Of a stretch of 64,000 bases of DNA, positions 1 to 12,500 are shown in pieces. Source of the stretch: Atriophallophorus winterbourni (Eukaryota > Platyhelminthes > Trematoda > Plagiorchiida > Microphallidae); assembly GCA_013407085.1 (NCBI GenBank), contig JACCGJ010016511.1, positions 124,001-188,000 on the forward strand, in the 5' to 3' direction. Within the stretch, counting starts at the first letter, position 1; each line of letters starts with the position of its first letter. Below the pieces are notes generated by a model. It saw only the letters and a program-made list of their open reading frames with translations. It was not told the origin of the DNA and did not search any database. The position numbers and the translations under genes were made by a program.

Positions 1-19
1 TTTTCATGGTCATGGGTTT

Positions 20-105
20 TAAACCCAGTCTACGTGAGTGGGGGCTCATGTGATTGAACAGGTTGATCGTACCAACCTTACCCAACAGTGGCATACAAGC
101 GCAAC
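20..105 (+). repeat. Dispersed copy of repeat B
   Basis: CATGTGATTGAACAGGTTGA, then CGTACCAACC, TTACCCAACAGTGGCATA and CAAGC match the unit at 50910-50965 with few differences. No ribozyme core follows in this copy. It lies in the intron below exon w37; the remaining bases of the window edge (1-244) show nothing else. Confidence 0.65.
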
Positions 106-244
106 TTGAGTAACCGCGACAGTTTAGCATCTTGTCTCTTGGGAAAATTGGTATCATTTGTTTCTCTTCTTGCTAATGAAACCACAGTCTTATGGGTCTC
201 AGCAGTGACACATGGAAAAACGTATTTATCGATCAGTGACTCAC

Positions 245-538
245 AATAACTCTTGTGTATATGGCTTCCGATTCACTGAGTTCTGCTCGGATATTTTCAT
301 ACTTCAATACCGGAGCAGATAGCTGGACCTCACCCGATTTCATAACACCTGACTCATCGGAACCGGATTGTGTGTCCACACTGAGTGACACGGATTCCGG
401 ATAACCGACACCTCTTCGTGAGGGCAGTCTAGGGCGTCGGGACCACCACGCGGGTAATTCAACTTGTAGCAGGTCAGCCGCTCGAGCCGAGACGGATACA
501 AAGTTGGCCCAACGCTTTTGCAAGTCAAACAGGCGATC
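245..538 (-). CDS. SYNE1: Nesprin exon w37: last exon seen, basic/Ser-rich loop
   Basis: 98 codons (residues 7468-7565). DRLFDLQKRWANFVSVSARA ends a repeat with a typical RW core. Then comes a non-helical, Arg/Ser/Pro-rich stretch (PAWWSRRPRLPSRRG, SVDTQSGSDESG) before helix resumes (LKYENIRAELSESEAI). The acceptor is TGTTTCTTCACAG and the donor GTGAGT, so the gene continues below position 1. The loop may be a linker between repeat blocks. Confidence 0.87.
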
Positions 539-3500
539 CTGTGAAGAAACAAGAGTCACTCGGTGATTTATTTTAAAAAAGGATGGCCCAAATTATACAC
601 AAATAGCAAGCAGTGCATACCTTGATTTGAGAAGACATAGAAAGCAAGCTCCCATGGCTTACAAACAACTGAGAGACTTCATCTTCGAAAACAGTTGTAT
701 CATCAGACTGCGATGTCTTCGTTCTGGTTTCATCTTTCAGATCCAATACAAGGGATCGAACTTCCAACGCACCTTGCAGAGGAATAGCTGTCTCAAATGA
801 GGCAATGTTTTCAAAATCACAGTAATGCTCTGCTTGCGAGAGATTAATCGCACTTCGTCTGAGTGCCGTGAGATTAGTCGAGCCGTATTGATCCAACTCA
901 AGCGAGATGTTTGCATTAATCTGCCCCAGCTGTAGAATCGTTTCAGGGCCTTTGATGGGAGTAGCATTGAGAGCCATTAACTTCAAAGACATCGACAATA
1001 ACCAATCTTGCGCGGTTCTGAGTTGGGAGTGGAATGTGTCGGTTTGATTCCAGCTTGCTTTCGCGGCGGACAGACGGACCTGAAAAGCACGACCAAGAAT
1101 AAAGTCCACTCGGAAACATAAAGACCGTAATGATTCGGTTAGCACAGTTTGTTGGTAACGTTTCGCTTCTGATACGAAAGGTTCGTCAGACCAATGGTGT
1201 CAGTACGAACCGGGATCATGATGTGGGGAATGTGGGAGATGTGAGCAAGCCATAATAAGGGATCAGGATTGAATTGCATTCACCTGGTAAATCCTAAGCT
1301 GGCTGGTTGGAATGTACTCAACAAGGGAAATGGGGCGGACATCTCCTCAATCTGGATAAACATTAATGTGCATGAGATCCTAGTACATGCACGGATTTCG
1401 CAAGCAGGCAAATCAGTCAGCAGACGTTGATCAAACATACAGACAACCAAAACAATTAAAGGATTACACAACATGCATGAGGTGCATTAATCTCGCCTAT
1501 CTTAACAAGCTCAGCACAGACCACGACCAGTACAGTTCTTTGGCGAAGTTAATGTAATTTAAACCCGATCCTGTTCGTACTGACACCGTTGGTCTGACTA
1601 AGCTCCAGTGACAGAAGTGAAACGTTACCAACAAACTGATTCATTACGAACTTTCTTTTCGTGAATACGGTTCCCTGATCGGTCACAAACATGCTCGAAT
1701 ATATTTTATGATACTTCAACAAGGTTAGATAAATTATTATTAAAACAGAAAATTTTAAATGGGCATGCGGAACACCCTTAATACAATAAAATACTTGTCA
1801 TTGCTCTGTAAAATAGTCCTAGCAAATCACATTCAATCAGCCAGTCACATATTGAACATGTGCAAGCTATGATGAAACGCCATACTATCACACACACCAA
1901 CGCCGCGATCGACTTTGTCTAGTGTACCCTTTTATCAGCCAGGACAGCATGAACAGGTTCCACCTGCTATGCCACACAAATTTGAACTTTGAGGACAGGT
2001 CAATCACATGACCACAAAGAACTTTTGGATTTGGTGACAAGTACGGCTTGGAATGGGCAGACTAGCGGCTCAGTATGATTCCCCCATCTCATTTAATAAT
2101 CAGACCACATGATTTAATTACCCAAATTTTTAGATATAGGCAATTAGGCCATTCTTAGTTTGTACGATTGCAAGTTGAGCGGCCGGATAACAAATTCCGC
2201 ATCAGCGGGAAGTGAACAACAAGAGAAAATAAAAAGTTGACGAAAGAAGAGTACCTGGACTTCGGTGGTCATCTTTTTCAAACGACCCTCAACCTCGTTC
2301 ACCGTCTCGGCACAGGTTGCGTTTGAGTGCAGTTTCAGCAGGTTCTCGCTACATCGCCTGAGGTTGTCCAGGTGTTCTTCGATTCCCTGCGCTTCCCGAG
2401 ACAAATTCTGGTGAAAGGAACAATATACACACATGTCAGCGAATAGTAATGCGGAGCTTCGAAGGGGCGATGTAAATGGATGCTTGATCACCAAGCTGAA
2501 AGACAGCATCAGTGAAACTTGTTCTGAGGTAGTCTGATGCGCGGATTCCCCCCCACCTAATGTATACAATACTGTATACAATTATTACTGTGGCGTTGAC
2601 TACGAGGAGAGGGCGTGATCTCCACTCAAAAAGCCGCGAAGTTCCACCGAGATGTGTCTATTAAAACTATTCATTTCTTTGGACAACATATTTCTGAGAA
2701 TTGCTCGCGGTAATGTAGTCCAACGATGAGACCAACGTTCATTTTCGATTATTATATGAGAATCGTTTCGAGCGCCGCACCACTTGACTCAACATGTTCG
2801 TCACACGCAAACAGCACAAAACCATCGTTACTAGCAGCATGACGGTAGCGAACATGTGCGCACAGCTTGACCCATTCGACTGAACGGGAATCTGCGTTTT
2901 ATTTGATCCAGCCAATGATAGACGAGATCCAAGCACAAAATAAGATGATTGGACAAGGGATATGGCGCGAAACCACCAATGGGCAATGACCACTTGCAGG
3001 TGGCATGTGGACGAGAATCCTTACTGGCATAGAACATTTGTAATCCAAACAGACTTCCCTTTGTCACGACCAGTTTCAGCTAAAGCATCATCAAAGCCCT
3101 TTGTGTGATGCTGTAAGGCTAACACTCATTCAGGTCGAAAAATAATGTGTGCACTAACCATACAATTAAACAAGACAGGCAATACGGCAGGCCTGTTTGA
3201 TTGATACCGGTTAGATGTTACTCGATTGCCACAAAGGGCGGCCTTTTGGATGAAAGGATGTTGGAAAATCTAAACTACATCCTCCTGCTGGTATGCTTAA
3301 AAAATGCACACCAAAAACGGAAAATTTCCTTTGATTTGATTGATCAGCTTGGATTCCGGGTGTGTGGATCTATCATCCAAAGATTGGCTGTGTCAAACTG
3401 TGAATTCAAAATATAATTGCATATTTAACCCCGAATATCCAACATACCCAAGTGTAGAATGGCTAACGACAAATGTAGGAAAAATATGAATGACCGCTGC

Positions 3501-6500
3501 GCGTTACTGAAGCCGGAAGTAAGCACCCGTCCTATGAAAGTCAGTTGACTAAAAATACTAAAGAAGCTCACGTGATACAAAACATGAATACAACTCAACG
3601 AAAGCCGGCGCACGAATCTCAGCAACAATTCACTCACCTCGAGTTGTTCCGCATGTGAACGCTTCAAGCTCAGCAACCGTGTACATGTCGCCGAAGTGAG
3701 ATTGACTTCTGATTTGTCAGCCTGGCATAAGCGTAGCAATTTCGTGTGCAATGCCTCGATGTGATGAATTGTTTTTCCGTGAACTTCGTTCCACTCGGAC
3801 CAACAGTCCAAGTGAGCACGTAATACCTCCTGTGAATGAGTGATTTGTCGCGTCGTCTGATTGACATTTTTGCGAATTGCGTCCACTTGGTCCTCTGTTC
3901 GGGTCCTCAGATTAATCACGTGTGCGACTTGCTCAGCAGATTGCATCAGGGCGTCCAAACGAACGGTGGTTTCCTTCGTGAAACGATCGGAAAATAGCTG
4001 CAGAAAAAGCGGTGGCTAGGCATTAAATGTGTTTGACAAGCAATGGATCGAATTATTGTTTAGAACAACTGCGTTCATATATTCTCCCAACGAAGACTGA
4101 TTTGGAATGAAGAATATTCGATTAAACAGCATGAACGTCAAGTATATGAACACCACTGGTTTCAAGGAACGCATTACCTGTCTGCTTATCAAACGTCAAG
4201 GTCACGAAACTGAGGAGCAAGTTGTAAAATCTTGGTCTTCAGCTGTCTACTGTGGTTGCCCTTTGATAGTAACGCGGTTAATGATACGGTACAGGCTATT
4301 GAAAGCAGAGATAAGCGACGGCTTTGTACACCGTTCATGGTTCTTGATTTTGCTTCTTGGTCAATGAACGAGGCAAATCATATCCTAACTTGATGCTTGT
4401 AGCTTGAGCCGAAATAGACAGCTTTGTCAACTGCCATTATAAAAGCCAATTGGAAAATGTAATTAGATTTAAAACATTCACAAAGTGGTAGCGAAAGGCA
4501 ACCTACACGACAGTCAGTGATCCGACGCTCGACTTCTGCACAATCGACTCTTTCAATCCCTTCGAGATATTCCTCCACTCGGCATGTCAACGAATTCAAC
4601 CATTCCTCTGTGGAGAGTAATACTTGTTCGAATTTCTCATGTGCGGTTGCGTCCTGTTGAATACGCAACTCGACAGTCTGAAAAGTGCGAAACGAGAACC
4701 GAAATCGATCAACTCTGAGTAAAACGTGATCAGGTTTGTCACAGAAACACGGACTCACCGATACCAACTGCATTATTCCCTCGTAGCGATCGGCCATTTG
4801 TTGAGCTTTCGCTAACACTTGGGAATTAGGAGCCAAGTCCCGGACACCAGTGGCCAACCTCATGCACAAATCCACATCTGAATGTTTATCCAAGCACGAA
4901 CTCGAAAATTTCTGTGAAAGGAGATTGAGGGTGGTTCCGAAATAGATTGCATGGCCGTGGGGAGTATACGCGAGGAGATAAAACGCGCAACCAGTTAAAC
5001 AGAAAACCTAGTACGCGAAGGCCTACCGATAACATCCAATGGTTGCATGTCGTAGGAGTTTAACATTCAACTGGATGTAAAAAGATGGTTTAGGTGGCTT
5101 TAGAAAGAAAACCAAAATTATCTACTTAGGAGGAAAACGACTACTCCAATAAACAATATAGTTATTCACCAGTCCGTAAACACTATTTGTCTTCAATAAT
5201 CACTCTCAAAAATGATTCTAATCGCTAAACGGCGGCTGATGTGCAAATTGGCTGGCATGACGATCGGTGAGGTTAAGTCAATTCCCATCATGATCGCTGG
5301 TGCCTTTACTATATTTATATTTTTTACACTCATCATTTAAATATGACAAAGTGCCACCCATCAATTTGGGTGTGGGCGTGATCTACCCACTACCCGTCTT
5401 GCCCTGCCTGAAGTAGCAGGAGTTATCCTTGATGACTCCCAACCTCACGCCTTTGGCCGTAAGCCTAGCCCGCAAGGCACTGAGCGAATTAAGTGATCGC
5501 ACCTATGCGGGGCCGTATCCGATAGGTACAGTTCACAAGCCATTCGCGAGGTAGAGCCAAGCAGGGACTCACTCCCGACTCTCCCACCAGTCGATCCGGT
5601 GTCCTTGCGGATTGCAATACGCCTCTTCTGGTATACAATGTCACGCGCGGGACAAGAGACTGTGTTTGTCTGCTTCTCACCATTGACCACCTGGTATGGT
5701 GATTCTGAGATTCCACGAAGACTCACCAGTATAGCTCAATGGATCATCGAGGCACGCAAGCCGCATGCACCACGTCAAGGTCCCAAGTCCTCGGCGCAAC
5801 GGGTCCAGTCTCGCGGCGCACGGGATGTCCATCCTCTGGCGCAACGCTCCAGCCCCTCGGCGCAACAGGTGTCCAGTTCTCGGCGGCAACGGTGGGGGCA
5901 TTTAGCTCTTACCGGTGAGAAAGTAGGAAATTCCAAGCCCTGAATGAGGCAATGATTCACGAAATGAAAGACTGCACGTGTGTCAGGTAGATGGCTTGGT
6001 TGTCCGGACAAAGACAGACTTATAGGAAAGTGCAAATAGTAGTGAGACGGTAGTGTGTTCTCGCACGCAACTCATTTTCGATGATATTCAAATTCGCATG
6101 AAGTAACTGTGATTGGCATAAGCTTTAGTTAGTACAGTTATTCTATCCGCCATTCCAGATAACCCATCTTTAGCTTTGGAAAAACATAGAATATCTTAAT
6201 TAGTCCATATAAAGCCCTCTGGCGATCTAAACCACAAGTGGCATACAATGTACAAAATCTTGATCTTATACATATATACATACATAATCACATTCACTTC
6301 CATAATCAGCATTACCGCTATCATCATTTTCAGTCAACTAAAGCTACATGTGACTGTGGCTCACCTTGAAATCTTCAACCAATTTGCGCCGTTCTTTGGC
6401 CGTTAAGACCGATTGTTTATCTATCTCATTCGTGCGTGCCTCAGCCTCGTTCATCCATTGTTCTAGGGCCTCCAAGTGATTGAGAAATTCCTCCCAGCGA

Positions 6501-9500
6501 CTAATCAAGTTACCGAACCAGGCAATCTCCTTCTGGATATCGACGAGTCTACTCAACCGGTTGAGCAAGTCTTCAATGTGGTCTTGAATCAAGGTGCTCA
6601 ACGGTAAGTACAAATCGACCGTGGAAACAGACTGGTCCACATCACCGGAATCTTCACTCAACCGTAAATGCGATACCAATTGTTCACCGGTTTTGGTGAC
6701 ACGGTCAGATAACGGAAAACCACGTTCTTTGATCGCCTGATCCAATTGTTCAAGTATAGAAACACAATGTTGAGCATCAGAGAGATGTATGATCTTCATT
6801 TGCATGGGTACTGGTCCAAGCGGTTCGTCATGAGTGTCATAATCCGTCATTTCGTTCGGGGTGACAAATCGCCTCATTCTAGATTCAATTTCAACTAACC
6901 AACGAACGAAAGACTGAGCCGCGTGTTCAAAAAGGCGCAGAAAATTTAACCTTGCGAGCAGTTCTTCGCGAGAACATTTGATAGAATGTGATAATCGATC
7001 ACAACGATCTTGTAGCGTTTGATAGTTTAGATTAGTGTTGGTGTCAGAATAACTCAATTGTTCGATCCTTTGGAGTTTTAAGCTGTGTTCAACTGAAGAT
7101 ACCTGTAACTGTCCCAGTGATTCGATCGCTTCAGCAGTCCGCGTCTCGATGAACTCGAGGGATTTGTCGAACTCGCCAAACGATTGAGCCACCGCTAAAC
7201 CTAAAGCAACAGGACTGGCGTGTTGATTGATCATGCCTAGTTGAATTTCCGTTGTAGCGAGCCAGGAAACCAATTCATCTTTGAGTTCGTTTTTGCTTGT
7301 CATTGTTGAAATGACTTCTTCCACTTGAGATTGTAAATGTTCTACACTTGTTAATAAGTTTTTGTACTCGGTTTGTACATAAGAACACAAGCCATGCAAC
7401 GTCTTACTAGGACTATTGTCTAGACTCGATTCTGATTTTAAAAATTGTTTCAACATACTTATCTCCATGCGCTTTTGTCTTTCTTGCAACGACAATTCAT
7501 CTTCCACTCTGTCCATCCAGTGCTCTATTGTTTGAACGTGATCTCTACCGCAAATAACACGATTCATTAGATCTGCAACTTGTCGACGCAACGCGGTCAT
7601 GTCGGTAGTGGAGAAATCGAGAAACTGCTCGGTGACACTGACCGGAATTCCCTCAGACACTTCACTCAATTGGACCCTCAAATCCCTCATCCAGGTTTCG
7701 TACGTGTCACAAGCGGATTTTAATTGTTGCAGCGTGCGAGATGCGGTCTGTGATAATTGCATTCGCCGATCACAAAGATTAACGATGGTCTGGTAGCGTT
7801 GTGTGAGTTTGGTCGCACGAATCAGAATCACATCACCAGCATCACATACATCGGATGCAGTAGACGAATGTCTCAACTCTACCGAACATTGTTCAATCAA
7901 CTTCCGGGCTCTACCAATGAGTCCAGCAACGGTCGGTTGTTTCGAGACAATTTGTGAGCGAAACGTTGCGTCTCGTTCCGACTGACTAGAGAATGATTCC
8001 AGCACGTGCGCAACATCGCTAGGATGATTCATGATGAGAGCATCCTCGTGAAATCGTATCCATTCTTGGTGAGAAAATTCGAGCAGTGAATCTTCCGTCA
8101 CTGAAAGCCAGCTCGATAAATCGTCGTGATCTTGCGCATATTCGGACCAACATTTAATGTAAGCCTCAAACCGTGTGATGTGCTCGTGTAGCTGCTTTGT
8201 GAATTCTCGAAACTCTTGTTCGGATAGATGGACCAAGGAGGGAGCCGTTTTCAATTCCACTTGAATGTGACACAGGTGAGCAAATAACTCCGCCGCTGCA
8301 TCAGTAACACCTTGTAAATGCTGCTCAGCATTTTGAACATTGCTTGTTTTGATTTGGGTCAACTCATTGAAATGAACACACAAACGCTCGGTTATCACTT
8401 GCAGACGATCAGCGTCTTCGGTCTTTTCGTTGGTTGACTCTAAGTTTGCTAGCCGAACCTTTTGAAATAGGTTAGACACATTCAAGCGACCTTGATGCAA
8501 TAATCGTATGAATTCGTATCGCGCAGCGATGAATCGCTTCGACAGGTGCAGCAATTTTTTCAAGTCCTTAGATAACTCAAACAATTGGTTTTCTGTTTCA
8601 CGGAATTCACACCAAAGGCGGTCCATTCTTTCCAAAGACGATTGTGATGGTACGTTTGAAGTTGGAAGACGATCGGTAATTAGTTTTTCCAGAGAGCAAT
8701 GTTTTTGTGCAAGGTCGTTCAATTGATTCATATCCGCTTCTGAGTATTGCTGTACTTCAGCCAAAAGCGTCTCGGCGGTATGCAACTTAGGGGTGAACCA
8801 TCGTGTAAGCTCACTGATCATGTATTCTTCTTCCAACCCTGAGGTCAGGTGGCTTAAACGAATCATTAATTCATAAAGTTGTGATCGGTCATCCTGCTTG
8901 ATCACCTGGAATTGTAGTTTGATCGAATGAATGAGACGCTGAATTCGCGTAAAGCTGGTGTCGAATTCTGTTTGAGACATGAGTTGTTCGGATAGTTCAC
9001 CACGCAGTCGATACAATTCACTTCGGTGTGAATCCCACTGGGAGAAGAACTGTTCCATGCAAGTATTGAGCAAACTACTTCGAACAGCGTTAACCGACTG
9101 TCCTTGTACCTGTACCAGATTTAACACGACATCGTGAACAGCGTCTTGCAAACGATCTCTTGCGAGACGACCGTGTTCTGAAAGGTTAGATTCCAACGAT
9201 TCAAGCTTATCAAGACGCTTGATTATGGTTTCATAAAAAAGTTTTGGTGAATCTTGACTGACCGAAGGCAAGTGTTCATCGCAGAGTATGTTTTTCGCCG
9301 CAGACATATCAGCACGAAGCCATTCAGTCGTGGTGGTAATGCAATTCTTGAAATGGACCCATGTCGACAGTTCAGAACGAACTTGATGTTGTAATCGATC
9401 GTAGCTGGCGATTGAAGACCGATATCGCGACTGCAGAGAACAAAGACGCTGTCTGTAGTACAAATACTCCGAACCACCTCGTTCAACCAGTTGCTTTAAG

Positions 9501-12500
9501 CACGGATTTAGACGGGCCAACAGATCCTCCCCAGTTTGAGAGTAAGTGCCAATGCGAGAATTCAACGCGTCCTCAGTGAATTCCAGTTCACATATCACAG
9601 TTTGGACCCACGACAGATCGGTGATTGACGCACTGCAGTCGCTTGCGATCTGCTGCAAAGCGTTACTAATTTGTGGCAGCGCTTCATCCGCGTCAGATAA
9701 AGAAGACTCCATACGTTCGAACAACATATCCACACTTTCTGTTATTTGTCTCACGTTCACTATTTGACTTACCATCCGGTCAATGTTTCGAGAAAGACGT
9801 ATCGCATTAGCTTGCAAGATTTCCACTGATTCAACGCACGAACGCCGACAACTGGAATTGTCGTCAAAACCATCAACCCCATGTGCGAGTAAGAACAAGT
9901 TACGAATCTGTTTAATCATCACGGGGGACTCAGAATCGTCTACAGTATCTTTCGTTACAGTTATATTCGCTAGCGCTTCGTTGGAGCCGAGTTTCTCAAG
10001 AATATTGCATAGCATATCGAAGCGGAATGTGGAGGATTTCTCTTCGGAAGTAACCGATGAACTGACACCATCGTCATCCGCGGACCGCTTTAGCTGGTCG
10101 CTCAGATCAATAAATTGTTTCCATGTATTACTGAAACTCGATGCGAACGAACTAAGTAATTCATAGTATTGCTTTGCTTTCACATCCAAACCGGTGGCTT
10201 GCAACTGCGAGTGATTAAGCTTCATCTCGAGCTGATCTAGCATGGACTGCGTGTGTTTCGCTACGTCTAAGGTGGTGCTATTCGGAAACTCGTTAAAATT
10301 CGTTCTCAACTGCGCCAGTTTCGTTTCGCATGAAGCCAATTGAGCACAAACCGATTTCACGCGTTCCGAAAAACCAAACACTTCTGAAGTTTGTGCAGCG
10401 TAGGTTAACACAAGAGACATGCCAACTTGACTGTGAACGATACCTTCTTCAGAAAGCGAGGTCGGATGTTCGCTAGTTGCTGGTTCTTTCGTTGTAGTGA
10501 ACCAGGGGCATCGATCCGTTAAGCTAGAAAGCTCACGGTTATGGTGATCTAGCGTTTGTTCTAACTCCTCTACCCGTCGGACCAATTCTATCCAATCTCG
10601 CTGTGTGCGGGTCAACTCCAGATGACACTGCTCAATCATCCGACCAATTTCATCCAGGGAAACTTGAAGTGAATTTACATGTTCTTGAGCGGAGTTTCTA
10701 CCATTTTCGTCTAGGAACAACGCAAGAGACGTGAGTTTAGAACAAACATAATCCACCTTTTGGCAAATACTAATTCGTTCCTCAGAAGCCATATCGAGGG
10801 TGTGAACTGCGCTTTCAATGTTCATTGTGGTTGTTCTCTCCTCCGACGATTTGTCTCCATTCAAAAACGATTGAATTCGCATTAATGATGAGTTCAAATG
10901 CTGAAGATCCTGTTCAGCAGAATCCACAGACGAGTACCACTCTTTCAAATCTTGCTCACGACCTTTCCACAAAGATTCCAATTCCAACATGCTTTTGCAC
11001 AAATGCTCAATTTTCATCGAAATCTCACTCCGCATCCTTGCGGATACGTTAGATTCATCAGCTTTCGGGTCACTAGCATCAAACTCGGCAGGAAGAACCA
11101 ACGCGATGGAGGTCCATTCTCTATAATTCAATTTAAGTTGAATGGCCAACTTAATCACAGGGTTCTCCGCTTGTTCCGCACTTATGTGATCAACATCCAC
11201 AGATCCAACATGTTGTAGAACTAGATGGATTGTACGGACGTGTTCAGATAAATCTTGTGCACTGCTTACAGATCGTGCGTACTGAGCTTCTAGCCAATCT
11301 CGCAGTTGATGCAGTTTGGAGTTCAACCCATTATGCGACTCTTCAAACAGCTTCCAGCGCTCGATACCGTGTGACAAGTTTGACGCCAGCTGTTCAATTT
11401 CCGAGTAAATATCTCGCCAACAATCTTGTAACTGCAGTGACTGGAGGACAACGGCTGCTCGGAATGTCGACCAATCATATTGTTGATCCGTCTGATCACA
11501 GGAGGTGACATGGCTGGAAAGGCAAGAGTGCATATTGGATTTCACCAGGTCCAAACGGCGCTGCGCTTCTGGTTCCAAAAGTTTCAGATCCTGTAAATGG
11601 GACAAAGTATTAATAAAAGACTGGATAGATTATTTCAGAAGGATAATTGGTTGGAAGAACGTCATTTTGAATAAAGCCATTCTGTAATCCGAACACAGTA
11701 GTGCAGAATTGAGGAGGTTCGATACCCCAGATATCAACAAGAATCAATTATAATTATAATATCCACAGTACCTACGGGTAGCTCCAGTTGCAGTAGCTCA
11801 AGGCGGCAGAGATGTCATGAGTTAACCCACCCATTTTACTACTGAGAATGACAAGGAAACCGGGATGGGAACATTTCCCAATGGAAAACCATGAGAATTC
11901 AATAAACGAATTCGAAAAGTAATTTATTACGAAGGTTACAAACACGTAACTCATACAACAAGATTGTGGGGCGAAGATTGTGCACTATCAGAAGAAAGTG
12001 AGGTAGGTTTAGTTAATGGAGTGATTACCAGTAAAGACGGCATCATACTAAAAGCATGAATTAGTGCGTCCGTTTTGCTCGTCATGTCTATTGTGTGACT
12101 CATTTCTCGAACATTTGGTACAAGTAATTGCCATTTAGTCTTAGTTGTCCTTATCAGATGGAAATAGCGAGATGAGATCAGAGATATAGTCCCATACACA
12201 GCTGGTTTTGATACACATGTAGCAAGACTATTTGCTTAGGCTAAAAATAAAACCGAGTGATGCTTGTGATATCGTTCAATCGCATTCTCAACACATTTCA
12301 TGAAGATGTCTCACAAATTGATAACATCAATTAAGCCGGATATTCCAACTGTGTAGCATAACCGGGCATCATTCTTGCCCACCATCATTGCCCCATATAA
12401 AATTTCCCAGAACCTTTTCTCAGATAGTGATCTAATAAGAAGCCAGCCATGCGAAACAAACGCTGCGGTAGTTTACAAGGTTGCAAATGCTTAAGGTGAT

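Larger units (their letters stand above)
4912..6364 (-). other. Intron w31-w32
   Basis: Dominated by the GC-rich block 5345-6080; flanks are AT-rich with no further signal. Confidence 0.75.

Noticed and set aside
5599..5943. Plus-strand 114-codon frame in the GC-rich block
   Set aside because: Frame openness is explained by high GC and the tandem repeat; no protein motif.
9783..10166. Plus-strand 127-codon frame and several similar frames opposite the large exons
   Set aside because: Antisense shadows of the spectrin-repeat coding sequence; no domain and Ser/Arg-rich as expected for reversed coding.
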